Shown here one piece after another: positions 46,830-57,594 of a DNA stretch of 64,000 nucleotides. The DNA is from Chaunax sp. Z400 (Eukaryota; Chordata; Actinopteri; Lophiiformes; Chaunacidae). Below the pieces are notes generated by a model that saw only the letters and a program-made list of their open reading frames with translations, had not been told where the DNA came from and ran no database searches. The DNA is taken from assembly GCA_037577475.1 (NCBI GenBank), contig CM075186.1, forward strand, positions 27,176,334 to 27,240,333. Reading direction: 5' to 3'. The position numbers were made by a program, and so were the translations under genes. How positions within the stretch are numbered: the first letter of the stretch is position 1; every line of letters starts with the position of its first letter.

Positions 46830-47216
46830 ACTCCTCCCTGATTCTACATATGAGTCATTTTCACTGTCACAGTGTTAACATCTTTTCACACAGGTCAAGT
46901 TTTTTAAAAGATGCTTCCAGATGCTTGTGGCACTCACAACTAATATGTATTTAAACAGGCTGCCTTCTCCAAGAGACAGGCTTGCCATGTTGTCCCCCCC
47001 CCCAACACACACACACAAACACCACCACCACTCCACCCACAGAGGATCATAACCTGTTACTTTATTTAGCAATGCAATAATAGTTTCATCCAAGAGAAAA
47101 GATGGTGAAGCAAGAGTTTCAAAGTGAACACCTGGCTGCCATAGCAACAGTCTAACAGTGAATAGGGTGGTCTGAAAGACGAGTTTAAATGTTCTTCACT
47201 GATCAACTTTTTCATT

Positions 47217-47220
<4 letters not shown>
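46830..47220. other. No gene seen; short poly-C/(CA)n patch
   Basis: A CCCCCCCCCC run at about 46996-47005 followed by an acacacacacac stretch. The rest is unassigned. Confidence 0.5.
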
Positions 47221-47298
<78 letters not shown>

Positions 47299-47310
47299 TA
47301 TACACACCTC
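47221..47310. repeat. (TA)n microsatellite
   Basis: About 72 bp of pure TA, then catatatatacacac. It is fully self-complementary and can extrude a cruciform. Confidence 0.97.
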
Positions 47311-47530
47311 TGAGAGCCAGCTGCACACAGAAACAAGACAGAGATAACTGGATTCATTATCCCCTTTCTCCCACCAAGTCATACCACCCACCTATGTCTG
47401 AGCGAGAGTCTCACTGATATTTCCACCAACACGACACTGAAAATGGAGTTCAGTCAGACATCGCTGCCAGATTTCTGGATTCCCTTTCATGCAGAGCAGC
47501 CTGAAATGGCGTTGATGGCCTGGCAACAGC
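47311..47530 (+). mobile_element. Dispersed repeat, partner of 54040-54250
   Basis: The ordered blocks gagccagctgcacac, agagataactggattcatta, ctcccaccaagtcatacc, ctatgtctgagcgagag and gctgccagatttctggatt have close counterparts at 54040-54215. In 54040 the block is followed by the 'gactttagaccaggt' repeat, so the two may be parts of one larger element. Confidence 0.65.
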
Positions 47531-48479
47531 CAGTGAGACTGGGTTCATTATCTGAGGCCATTTGAGCACATCCCTCGTTACTCAGTGATGAGGTGAGGCA
47601 TTATGGGTTCAGGGTTAATTTGTTCAGTTTACACCTTGCCGCAAAATGCTCTGCTGCCTAAGTATTTTCTAACTGCAATGTGTGTGTGTGTGTGTGTTCT
47701 GTGGATGAAGTAATAGTAAAAAAAAAAGAAAGGAAAAAAAGACTGAAATCCAAATCTAAAGACAGATTTAGTGGTTATTCTGTCCCATATATTTACATGT
47801 TATGAATATTATATGTGTATGTTAACATTTTGTATATGCAGCAGAATAACAAACAACAGTATAATGAGATGTCTGAGATGTCTGTGGGGCTGGGGGTACT
47901 TAGAGAGTCTAGGGGCTACAGAACTTTTAAAAGTTTGGGAAGTCGCTAGAATCACATTACTTTCCACGAATGTGTGAGACTAAAAGAAAGTAGAACACAA
48001 TGCAGGCTGATGGGAGGCAGAGCTGAAAGTTCCTGTCTCATTTTGATTGTGTCTATATTATCATAACTACACAGTACTTCCTTGACTAGAATTAAAATGC
48101 CAGTGTTCTGAATGAATTGATGATTAAGAAAATGCCTAAGAGGATATAATGTTTCATTTTTACAGCATATTCCTGTGTGATGCTTTTAATAAATACAAGC
48201 TGTCACTGGTAAATAATAAGATGTCTCTGCAATGAGAATGATTTGGAAAAAAGAGTTAAAAGTCTCATAATCAACCAGACATCGTCATATTTCACAGAAT
48301 GATATCAGTCATTTGTGTTTTAGCAAAACTAAAGGAAAACAAACAGTATCAATTAACCATATTTTCTCACGTGAGCTTAAGAAACGGACTTCAAAGTAAT
48401 CAGTCTTGTCAGCATTAATTTTAAATCATGACAACTTGTTTTTATATTTTACAATGATGTATTTTTAGTGTTTGTACTG
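47531..48479. other. No gene seen
   Basis: Non-coding; short (TG)n at about 47680-47696 and an A-rich run at 47720-47742. Confidence 0.5.
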
Positions 48480-48662
48480 TGTTTTTTGTGTAGTGTGTTG
48501 TGGTTTGTGTATGGATGTTCTTGATCACCTGCCCAGGGACTGCAGATGGAAATTAGCTTGTAGCTAAATCTGGTGCAAAGCGTCTTCTCTCTTCCTTGAG
48601 ACTAATGTATTTGTACACGGTCCCCGATGTAAATAAACTTAATAAACTAAACTAAACTAAAC
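48480..48662 (+). mobile_element. LINE 3' terminus
   Basis: cagggactgcagatggaaat, tagcttgtagctaaatctgg, and the end ataaacttaataaactaaac with repeated taaac units match the 3' tail after the RT remnant at 43380-43470. A 5'-truncated non-LTR insertion with no ORF. Confidence 0.65.
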
Positions 48663-48834
48663 TTCTGAAAATAAAAGCCTTATCCAAAATTACTCCGGCC
48701 CACACAAAACTGAAACCCTGGTGTTAAGCCTGATATGTATGCAATTTTGTTTGTGTCTCAAAGAAGTTAAACGTTCTCTTTGATTAGTCATAGTAACAAC
48801 ACCTCTGTTCTTATGAGTGATTGGTAGCATAGAC

Positions 48835-48957
48835 CATATTCACAGGGCAGCCATATATATACGTATATATATATATATACCATATTCACAGGGCAGCCAT
48901 ATATATACATATATATATATATACGTATATATATGTGTGTATACACACACACATACA

Positions 48958-48993
<36 letters not shown>

Positions 48994-49012
48994 TGTATGT
49001 GTGTGTGTGTAT
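48835..49012. repeat. TA/GT-rich palindromic tract with a 46-bp duplication
   Basis: catattcacagggcagccat occurs at 48835 and again at 48881 (offset 46 bp), each followed by alternating TA. At 48937-49012, cacacacatacagta, a pure TA run, and tactgtatgtgtgtg form a long inverted repeat. The open frames (poly-YI) are artefacts. Confidence 0.9.
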
Positions 49013-49064
49013 ATATATTTCTTTCTATATGCTTGTTTAACTCATTGTCCAGTACCTGAAGTGC

Positions 49065-49145
49065 AAGCAAAAACTGGAGTCAAATTCCTTGTATGTGTAC
49101 ACATATTTGGCCAATAAAGCTGATTCTGATTCTGATTCTGATTCC
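49065..49145 (+). mobile_element. LINE 3' tail with (TTCTGA)n end
   Basis: ttccttgtatgtgtacacat, tttggccaataaagctgatt, then about four TCTGAT units. This is the familiar 3' terminus of a fish non-LTR element, with the simple repeat as its tail. No coding part remains. Confidence 0.6.
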
Positions 49146-49903
49146 GGATTGTCACTCTCCATTGTGTTCTCAGCAGCTGATCATACTTGAATGGGTGGAA
49201 TAACGATTTGCCGTATTTTCTTGCCGTTAAACGACTTGCAACCTGAAACACAACAGCCTGACATGATCCCAAGTTTTGTGTTTCCCACCTTTTAGAGAAA
49301 AGTTAGCCAGCAGGTGAATGAGGTTTATGAGGCCAAGACTTACACTGAGCTCACAGCACCTGCTCAGAGGATGAAGGATTAAACCATGGCAGTCAGGGTT
49401 TGGTTGGAGCTCAGTGTCAGGGGAGAGAGTTCCTGTTGTGCTGATTGCTCTCTCTCTCCTTTATCTGCCGGCCCTCGGAGAGAGGCTGATTGAGACTGTG
49501 ACGTCTGCTGGAGACGTGAGAGACACGTCTGAAAAGATGTGTATGTTCATTCATTGTAAAATAAAGACTGTTCTCAACCATCATCGCTGAGGAATCCACT
49601 GACAGCAGAGTTTACTGTTAAATAAACCTTTCACTTCATGTCATAATGACAGCACAAATGACTGATATTTAAGGTCCCTAGAGATTTTAGTGATCCTAAA
49701 ATGTTGTCTCCAACACCTTATACCAAAAGTTCTACCTGCACCTGAGACACAGCACAAGGCATTATAATGGTGAGACATTCATGGTCTTATTGTGTCTGGC
49801 ACTTTTGCATAGTTGGCTATCATGCCATGGTTAGCCAGCTTTAGGGGACCAGTTAGAAGGTCTTTAGTGTTACTTATTTTAATGAATCAGTATGTGGTTG
49901 TAG
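49146..49903. other. No gene seen
   Basis: Non-coding; nothing supported. Confidence 0.45.
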
Positions 49904-51087
49904 TCATGGCTGTACCTACGAGGTGTACACAATAAAAGTCGTGAAATAATTGCCTTATGCATCGGCTCGCCTGCGTCATTGTTTGTGTGTGTTTTTGTGT
50001 CGGTGCAGAGAGTGAATTATCTTGCCTTAACTACAACTCTTTGTTCAACACGTGGTTCTCTGATAAAGTCAACAAACCGGACACGCTGGTTCAGTTAATT
50101 AATGAGCTCCTTAGCTAACATTAATTTATGCATCCGATGTCAGACTGGTAAACTTAAACGAAAGTTGGAATACTTCTCTTTTAATTCAGTTTGTGTGAAG
50201 GGTTTAAATGCATGTAAAAATGAGGTCCCCATATTTATTTTTAATTTCACTGTAATATTCACCAATTAGAGGCAGGTAACATTTGCTTATAATAATCACC
50301 TGACCCTGTGTTTACTGTCTGCACTGACACAGACTAACATGAAAAGAAGACTGCAGCAGTCATAGCTCAGGTTTGATAAAAGAAGTGAAACAGGACATGA
50401 TGAGACAGAGAGAAAAAGAAAGTGATGAAGATGATGAGAGAGGAAGAGCAGCATTATGTTCCTGCTGTTCAACACAAACTGACCTGATCACATTAACAAT
50501 GTAGGCCTGATTACCACAGAGATTTATGTTCTTTGGTCATTACAGTGGAAACTATAGGTTCCATATAACAACAACACAAACCTATATTATGACTTATAGA
50601 GTCATAATATTATTATTGTCTGACTATATTATTGTCTAACACATCTTATGTTTATGTACTGTTTGAGGAACATTTCTGTAATTAAAATCCAAAATGATGC
50701 AAACTCAAACACAAAGATAAAATAAATAAAGTATATAGAATTTCAATTAATTATTTTTAATAAACTTTGACAGGAGAGACCAGTGAGGAGTGACAGATGA
50801 AGGGAAAGGCAGTGAGTGCAGAGGGAGAGAGAGAACAAATCATAGGGCATGGATCATTTACTGCAACATTTAACCTGATTCTCATGCATTAGTGCTTGAC
50901 AGATAATTGATGCCACTGTCTACTGACATGATTTTAAAGCTATTGTCATCTGATTCTCGCCCTCCCAATGTATTAAAATGCAGTCAGCGAATTAAAAAGT
51001 TTTTCGGGGGGGCATGCCCCTGAACCCCCCCGAGCAAGCTCAGTTTTTGGACCTCGGTATTTCTAAAATCGTGCGTACGGCCATCAC
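49904..51087. mobile_element. 1.2-kb non-autonomous element with TIR-like ends
   Basis: The left end ATGGCTGTACCTACGA (about 49905) and the inverse of the right end (ATGGCCGTACGCACGAT, right end about 51085) match at 13 of 16 positions. The left 300 bp has a partner at 29500-29960. Near the right end lies a G-run/C-run palindrome (ggggggcatgccccc, about 51007-51021), followed by ggacctcggtatttct. The interior has no coding frame. Class unknown; hAT- or KDZ-type ends are possible. Confidence 0.5.
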
Positions 51088-51184
51088 TCTTCTTTTTCTG
51101 TCTCCACTCAGACATTATCATGCTGGATTCAGAAGTCCAGCACATTATCCCTCAGGGGAGGAGTGTACCAAGATTCTTCTGTGG

Positions 51185-51573
<389 letters not shown>

Positions 51574-52327
51574 AGACGGGGGCTGCAGGCTCAAAAAGCC
51601 AATATCAGACTGTCATGTGAGCAGCAGCCAAATAACGTGATCACTTAGCACACACCAGTGAAGTGCTTACATAGCACACACATTAACCGGCTCTCTAGGT
51701 GAGTGCTTCCTCTCCAGCTCACAGATTGCTGTCTAATTACCCTCTAATCACATTCCTTATTTCCTTGCACATTTTTTGGAGAGGCTTATCTGCATCATGC
51801 ATAATATTCTTCCTTTGAACTCTTCATATCATGTGATTTAACGATGATTTAAATCATCCCAAGCACGTCAAAATGTTAATGAGGGTGACAGCTGCTGCCA
51901 TCACAGCTCCAAAGGGTACAGTATCAGGGCTTTCATGATCATCCTGATGGGAAATGATGCATGAATGTGATACACTGAATGCCACCAGTTAAGCAGAATG
52001 TGTGTACATGAGTGGATATAAATGGTCAGAGTGTCCAATGGCCAATGTTTGTCTTCTGGATGTGGAAAAGGGTTGAGAGGTGTCACAAATCTGCAGTAAT
52101 AATTGTTATCTATACAGTCTAGGTTCAGTGCCTGGAGTGCTTACAGTGTGTGTTTGTGGAGGGAGGGGGGTGTATTGGGATATGTTGGGAAAAAAAGACC
52201 AAGTTAAGTACATATAGAAATGTCTTCTAAACATGGATGTGGACAATGGAAGGATGAGATTCGGACAAGACAGAATATATTTTCATGTTTTCAGGTTGCT
52301 CCCTCCTCAGGCTCTATCAGTTGCTAA
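51574..52327. other. No gene seen
   Basis: Non-coding; nothing supported. Confidence 0.45.
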
Positions 52328-52329
52328 TG

Positions 52330-52363
<34 letters not shown>
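52328..52363. repeat. (GA)n microsatellite
   Basis: About 35 bp of GA following gagagacagag. Confidence 0.95.
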
Positions 52364-52646
52364 AATCCTTGTGTTATCAAAAATAAATTTGCTGGCCTTC
52401 AGGTAATCAATATTTGTGATCGCAGTGCTCTTTGAAATATTAGCTAAACAATTCTTCCCCTAAGCCATTACTGTCAAACTTAATTCACTTCCTGCCTCAT
52501 AGACCCAAAGCACAAAAGAGGGCCTACAAACAAAACACATAATACTGAGGATGAAAACAAAACAATAACAACAACATCAATAGAAACACCCTCTGGGGCA
52601 ACCTGGTCAGATTTTGATGGTGTGCTGAATGCAGATGTGGTGATGC

Positions 52647-52746
<100 letters not shown>

Positions 52747-52935
52747 GAGAAAGAAATCCCAGCCAGGGGCCAGATTGTTATGGCCAAATGATTAAGGAAA
52801 AGAAAAAAGAAATTTATTCAAAAAAGGACAAATTAAATAAACAGGAGAGAAATAATACTCATGATAAATATAAATAAGTAAATAATTAAATAAACAAATA
52901 GAATAAAAATAAATAATAAAATAACAGTAGTAATT

Positions 52936-53309
52936 GGAGCGGCACGGCGTTGCAGTGGGCAGTGCTGTTGCCTCATAGCAAGAAGGTCCTGGGTTCAAAT
53001 CCACCTGAGGACCTGGGACTGTTCTGTGTGGAGTTTGCATGTTCTCTCTGCAGGTTCTCCCTCCAGGTTCTCCAGCTTCCTCTCACCACCAAAAACATGC
53101 AGTAGAGGTGAACTGGTGACTCTGAACTGACCGTAGGTCTGAATGTGAGTATGAATGGTTGTTTGTCCCTCTATGTGGTCCTGTGATGAACTGGTGACTT
53201 GTCCAGGGTGAACGCCGCCTCCTGCCCAAAGGCAGCTGGGATAGGCTCCAGCCCCCCATGACCCTACAGGATATAAGAGGTTAAGGAAAATGGATGGATG
53301 AATGAATAA
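52936..53309 (+). mobile_element. Intact tRNA-derived SINE with 8-bp target-site duplication
   Basis: It is flanked by TAGTAATT on both sides (52928-52935 and 53310-53317). The head has an A-box-like stretch (tgcagtgggcagtgctg, near 52951) and a B box GGTTCAAATCC at 52992-53002, so it would be transcribed by RNA polymerase III. The body ends with the gataggctccag block and a ggatggatgaatga-type tail. The copy looks complete and the duplication is perfect, so insertion is comparatively recent. It would depend on a partner LINE for mobility, which is known for SINEs in general. Older pieces of the family lie at 11931-12248 and 12362-12525. Confidence 0.9.
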
Positions 53310-53744
53310 TAGTAATTATATTAAAGGAGATTGAAGTGGTCAGGGCACCATTGCAGGGGTGAGGGGGTTGTGAGGGTCAGGTAAGCTTGAAAGGGTTCAG
53401 CTCATGTATGCTGGGTGGACATCCCAAACTTATTAGTCTGCTTAGGACCGGGCCCAGACCAAACAGTGGATGTGAGCCAACTCTGTGAAGAAAGAGCCAC
53501 CCATGTTTGCCTCCTTGTAGGAGGTGGCAGCTCTTGCACTCAGATGATAGATTTATGATAATTACTTGGTGAGTTCATTATACACACTTTCTTGATTTTC
53601 ATTTTCATTCATTCATTTATTCATTATTATTATTATAGTGTTTTTATTCTGAAATGCAAATTAAATTGACATCTATAAATTGATCAAGTGTCCTTTCTCA
53701 CATTGTAGTATGTAAGGTCACCTTTTTTTTGGGCTTGTTTGATA
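53310..53744. other. No gene seen
   Basis: Non-coding; T-rich and (ATT)-like patch near 53620-53640. Confidence 0.45.
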
Positions 53745-53981
53745 ATATAAGATAAGCTATACTGTACTTTATTGTCCCCATGGGGAAATTCTTTCTCTGC
53801 ATTTGACCCATCCCTGAGGAGCAGTGGGCTGCCTTTACATTACGGCACCCGGGCAGTAAATTGGGGTTCAGTATCTTTGCTCAAGGATACTTCAGCTTGT
53901 AGACTTGCAGGGGTTGGGGATCAAACCACCGACCTTTCTTTCCATGAACGACCGCTCTACCTCCTGAGCCACAGCTGCCCA
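53745..53981 (-). mobile_element. SINE-like repeat with tRNA-type head, minus orientation
   Basis: The minus-strand head has a tggctcaggaggtagagcgg A box near 53955-53974 and a worn B box (complement ggggatcaaacc near 53917). The body runs through cagtaaattggggttcagta to the tail motif ctttattgtccccatgggga at 53768-53787. The head family is shared with 6931-7229, but the tail is different. Confidence 0.7.
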
Positions 53982-54039
53982 GAAATCTAGCCATCTCTTT
54001 CTGTTTCCACAGATTGCTAGATTTTGTATCACTTCCAGA

Positions 54040-54665
54040 GCCAGCTGCACAATAATACAGATACGTCCTCAAAGTAGACGGCAGAGATAACTGGATTCAT
54101 TATCGCTTTCCTCCCACCAAGTCATACCTATGTCTGAGCAAGAGAGCCTCATTGAGATACCCACAGTGAAAGCTGAGTTCAGTCAGGAAGCGCTGCCAGA
54201 TATCTGAATTACCTTGTGTGCAGAGCATCCGGAATTGTCAGAATGACTGATCTGAAGTGCTGCCTGCTGTGCCTGCAGAGCAAAGGTTGTGATGCACCGT
54301 CACATAGCAGGAAATAAATGCTCCACTGACTTTAGACCAGGTCTTTGTTGGTCAATCACATTTGCTTTCTGCTGCCTGAAGTTAGCAGTGCACCAACCTG
54401 TGTCTGACGACATCTCATTTTAAGACCAACCCCCCCCCCCCAACATATTCACGACCAGTAGTCAGAAACCAGTAATGATGCTGGCGCTGCGCTGTGTGTT
54501 GTGCCAGGCAGAAGATAGAGCCTTATCTGTCCGCAATTCTGCATTAAATATGTTGAAACTTTAACATCCATTTCAACTCTGCTGCTGTTTCTGCCATCTT
54601 TGCTCTGCGAGCACAGCACACAGCACTTAAAACCAGTCATTTATTTTCCTGTTCCCAGTTCAGAT
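54040..54665 (+). mobile_element. Dispersed repeat, copy 3 (Harbinger/MITE-like)
   Basis: The left half (54040-54250) matches 47311-47530. The right half (ctccactgactttagaccag, gctttctgctgcctgaag, gtagtcagaaaccagtaatg) matches 3515-3735 and 36460-36620. A poly-C run sits at 54431-54441. No coding capacity. Confidence 0.6.
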
Positions 54666-55484
54666 CTGCAGTGAACATCTTTCCAGTGACACTCAACAAG
54701 TAAAGTTCTTAGAACTGACCTCGATGATGTTTCTCCCTGACTTTCTTGAGAAACTCAAAAACACTTAAGACATAAGTGGTTGTATTTAATAAAATCTTTC
54801 TTCTAACCCCTTTCACCTCCCTCCACCCACATTCTTCTCCCCATCATCGGCTCTGCTTTTAGAAAATGAAAACAACAACAGAATCTCATCGGAGTAAAAA
54901 AAAAAAGACGAGTATTGATTTCATGAATTCAGCTACAAAGGCTGACAGCAGGGACAGAAAGAGTCTATTAAAACCCAGTCAAAAGGCTTTTTCTACCGCT
55001 AAAGTGGAATAATGGGAAGTAACTGTCTGTCTATCTGTCCACGTCTGTCTGTCTCACATCACACGAGCCTGTCTTCAGCTACACATCATCACAGTTTATC
55101 AACTCCTTTCTCCTCCGCCCTCCACCCATTCACCTTCATTTTCAATCCTCCTCTCCCTCTGTTCCCTTCATCCTATCTTCTCATTCCCTTCAAGGCTGAT
55201 GAGGGAGTTGATATAGATGAGGTTTAGAACAACCTGTCTCTCAACTGGACTTAACTAATGGGCAGACCTTTTATCAACAGCACTTATCTGGATTGATTGT
55301 CTGATTGTCTGCAGTCTGAACACCTCTGTTCATCTTCCAGACATTAGAAATATTATACATACATATAAATATATTTCCCCTCATATGCTATTTCTACAAT
55401 AATAAAAAAGTGCAGTCTGTCTTTAAGAGACAACCAAGAGTGACGATGTCATCTACAGATCCCAAAACTGCTCCTAACTCTGAG
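54666..55484. other. No gene seen
   Basis: Non-coding; pyrimidine-rich on the plus strand at 54790-54850 and 55010-55190. Nothing recognised. Confidence 0.45.
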
Positions 55485-55830
55485 CAATGTCAATGTCAAT
55501 GTCAATTTTATTTATAGAGCACATTTACAACAACCGCAGTTGATCAAAGTGCTGAACAGACATATAAAAACAGTGGATTAAAAGGACAGCATGACAAGCA
55601 GAAGCAACAAACAATAAAACAATTTCACACTAAAAAAAATCAATAGTAAAAGTAAAAACCCAACTCAACCCAACCCAGCCTTAATTAAAACCAAAGAAAA
55701 CAGCATGACAGGCAAAAGCAGCAAGCAATAAAACAATTTCTCACTAAGATAATAGTAAAAATTAAAGCCCAACATCAATGCAACAAACAAAACTGCCACA
55801 GTAAAATCATTGATTAGGACAAATTCAGAG
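55485..55830. repeat. Repeat with 114-bp tandem duplication
   Basis: It begins with (TGTCAA)3 and ttttatttatagagcacatt, the same start as 29165. Then a unit beginning cagcatgacaagcagaagca at 55587 recurs at 55701 as cagcatgacaggcaaaagca, giving an offset of 114 bp over two copies. Plus-strand text is A-rich. Confidence 0.75.
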
Positions 55831-56541
55831 TCTCAATGACTTCAAATGCATCTAAATATCGAAACCTCTACAAGTCAAAGTCAGTCACCAATTCATTGTC
55901 CAAGATGATTGGACTTGAATCTCACCTTAACACAAACCTTGTGTTTGAAGTACTGTTTGAAGTTAAAAACCCTAAACTCCCTAAAGACAAAGACATTGTT
56001 TACCAACTCAGCTGGTCTATGATGTTTTTGGATAAGGAAACCAAAGGGACAAAGATAGAAAGTTGTGAGTGCAGCTTTGTACTCTCTGTAGGTAATGTCT
56101 GGATTTCACTTCTTCATCCAGCTCTGAAAGCTTAAGTGCTCTGCTCTGCCTGAAAATTCCTCCTGTGCAGCAGTTTTCCCACAGCAGCCGCTTTCTGTCT
56201 GTCTGGCAGCCATTCTGCATAGTGACTGTACAACAGAAAGTTAAATAGTTTGAAGCAGCACCAATTGCTCACGCATTCGAGTTCAAGTATCGTATGGCTT
56301 CAGGGCATGTGTTGTTCCTGAGGCGAGATAACCTGCACCTCAGACTCTGAAATCTCCTCCCTGAGAGAGGGAGTTTGGGTGAGAGGGGTCATTCACCATT
56401 TGCACCTTGTGTCTGATGCGTGTGGTATATATGGAGGGAAGTTCACAGCCATATACTATGCTGTAGCAGAAAATGCCCTCTGAAAACAAGTCCATATAAA
56501 GGGTGGTGGGCTAATGGGAACTGGCTTGTTCCTGTCCTACA
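55831..56541. other. No gene seen
   Basis: The 99-codon frame at 55836-56135 (plus) is Lys/Ser-rich and matches nothing I know. It has no splice or promoter support and is left uncalled. Confidence 0.4.
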
Positions 56542-56710
56542 GGGCTGTCTGCAAGTATTCCTCCCTGAAACAACACCTTCTCCGGCTCGTTCTGCTGGTG
56601 TCCACACTACTCTTTATCAGCCAACTGATGGTCGCATCACACTTCTCAATCACCATCGTCTTGTTTTGTCCGTTATGTTTTCATCCTGAAAACTACTCTT
56701 CAAATTCAAG
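56542..56710 (+). other. Possible orphan exon (weak)
   Basis: An acceptor-like cttgttcctgtcctacag ends near 56540. A frame follows that reads YSSLKQHLLRLVLLVSTLLF and ISQLMVASHF, a hydrophobic segment suggesting a membrane anchor, before a possible donor (AAG|GTGTAG, near 56709-56715). I recognise no family. The overlapping frame at 56420-56689 is equally open, so chance is likely. Confidence 0.2.
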
Positions 56711-56751
56711 GTGTAGGACATTACGTAAAGTCCACGCAGAAACACTTAAAA

Positions 56752-57594
56752 CAGTGTTTCCCCTACCATTCATTTGAAGGGGTGGCCCGCTCCCCCCAAT
56801 GCAACCTCCCACTCCCCCAAAGAGAAAGGCACAAAATATTTTATTTATGGAATTTACATAATTTATATGTGCACTAATTTCATTTCAGCAGAGCATGGGC
56901 ATCTTTTATGCATTTCACTGTCCTGATCAATGATTCGACCCTCCTCTGCTCTGGTCTGGTGTTCCCACTGAGAGCATGGCTTATCCATGCTTCAAACTCA
57001 GACACACAGAGCAAAGTAGAGGAGAGCTTGAGTGACAGTAACCTGAGTTGAGGATGAAGTCAGTGAGTTACGTGCAATAAAAACTTCCCCAAAACCCAAA
57101 ATGGATAAGCGTCGACCCCAAAGTGCAAACCAGGCCAAAATATCAGCGTTTTTCAAACGCGGCGCTACGCCACCCAACCTGAACCTGGTATCAGTGGGGT
57201 GGATGCTAATAACTCATCCGTTGCTGAGGGGAGGGAAGCTGGCCCTGCCTCAAGCACTGACACAGCTGCACCCACCGACGAGCACAGGAAGACAGGCTTT
57301 GACCCATTTTGGCTATCAGAGAGGAAATAGTCCCCCTGGCTCTACAAGACAGATATCGGTAAGGTTTGGTGTAAAAGTAAATAAAAATGCACAGTTAATT
57401 ACACCATACGCCTTGAAGCACTCAGACCACAGTTAAAGTCAAGGCAACGGCTACACCATGTGGCCAGGATGATGAAGAGAACTAATGGAATATAAGAAAT
57501 GTACAGTAGCCTACCTATTCACCTATTCAATAAATTTACTGGCCCCTTCACCAACCAGTCGGCCCCCGAACCAATAAAAGGAGGGGAAACACTA
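56752..57594 (+). mobile_element. hAT-like element with matching ends
   Basis: Left AGTGTTTCCCC (56753-56763, preceded by C as in the usual CAGTG end) is the exact inverse of GGGGAAACACT (57583-57593), bounding about 843 bp. No clear 8-bp target duplication remains (acttaaaa versus ttcaagat). The interior carries a transposase-start remnant at 57101. Related left-end text (acagtgtttcccatacatag, cggcccgccc) occurs at 61777-61812. Confidence 0.65.
57101..57360 (+). pseudogene. Transposase N-terminal remnant inside the hAT-like element
   Basis: An ATG at 57101 opens MDKRRPQSANQAKISAFFKR, matching the 'I..FFK' opening of fish hAT/TTF-type transposases. After a frame change near 57200 the translation reads GVDANNSSVAEGREAG, then TGFDPFWLSERK, a stop, and SPWL. 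This resembles the start of a TTF-type zinc-finger region (KTGFDPxW...FPWL). The catalytic core is missing. The longer frame that continues to 57436 in the first register is not real coding. Confidence 0.5.

Noticed and set aside
47066..47326. Poly-YI minus-strand frame
   Set aside because: Created by the TA tract at 47221-47292. Likewise at 48817-49117.
55836..56135. 99-codon plus-strand open frame as a small gene
   Set aside because: No recognisable family, promoter, splice or conservation signal.
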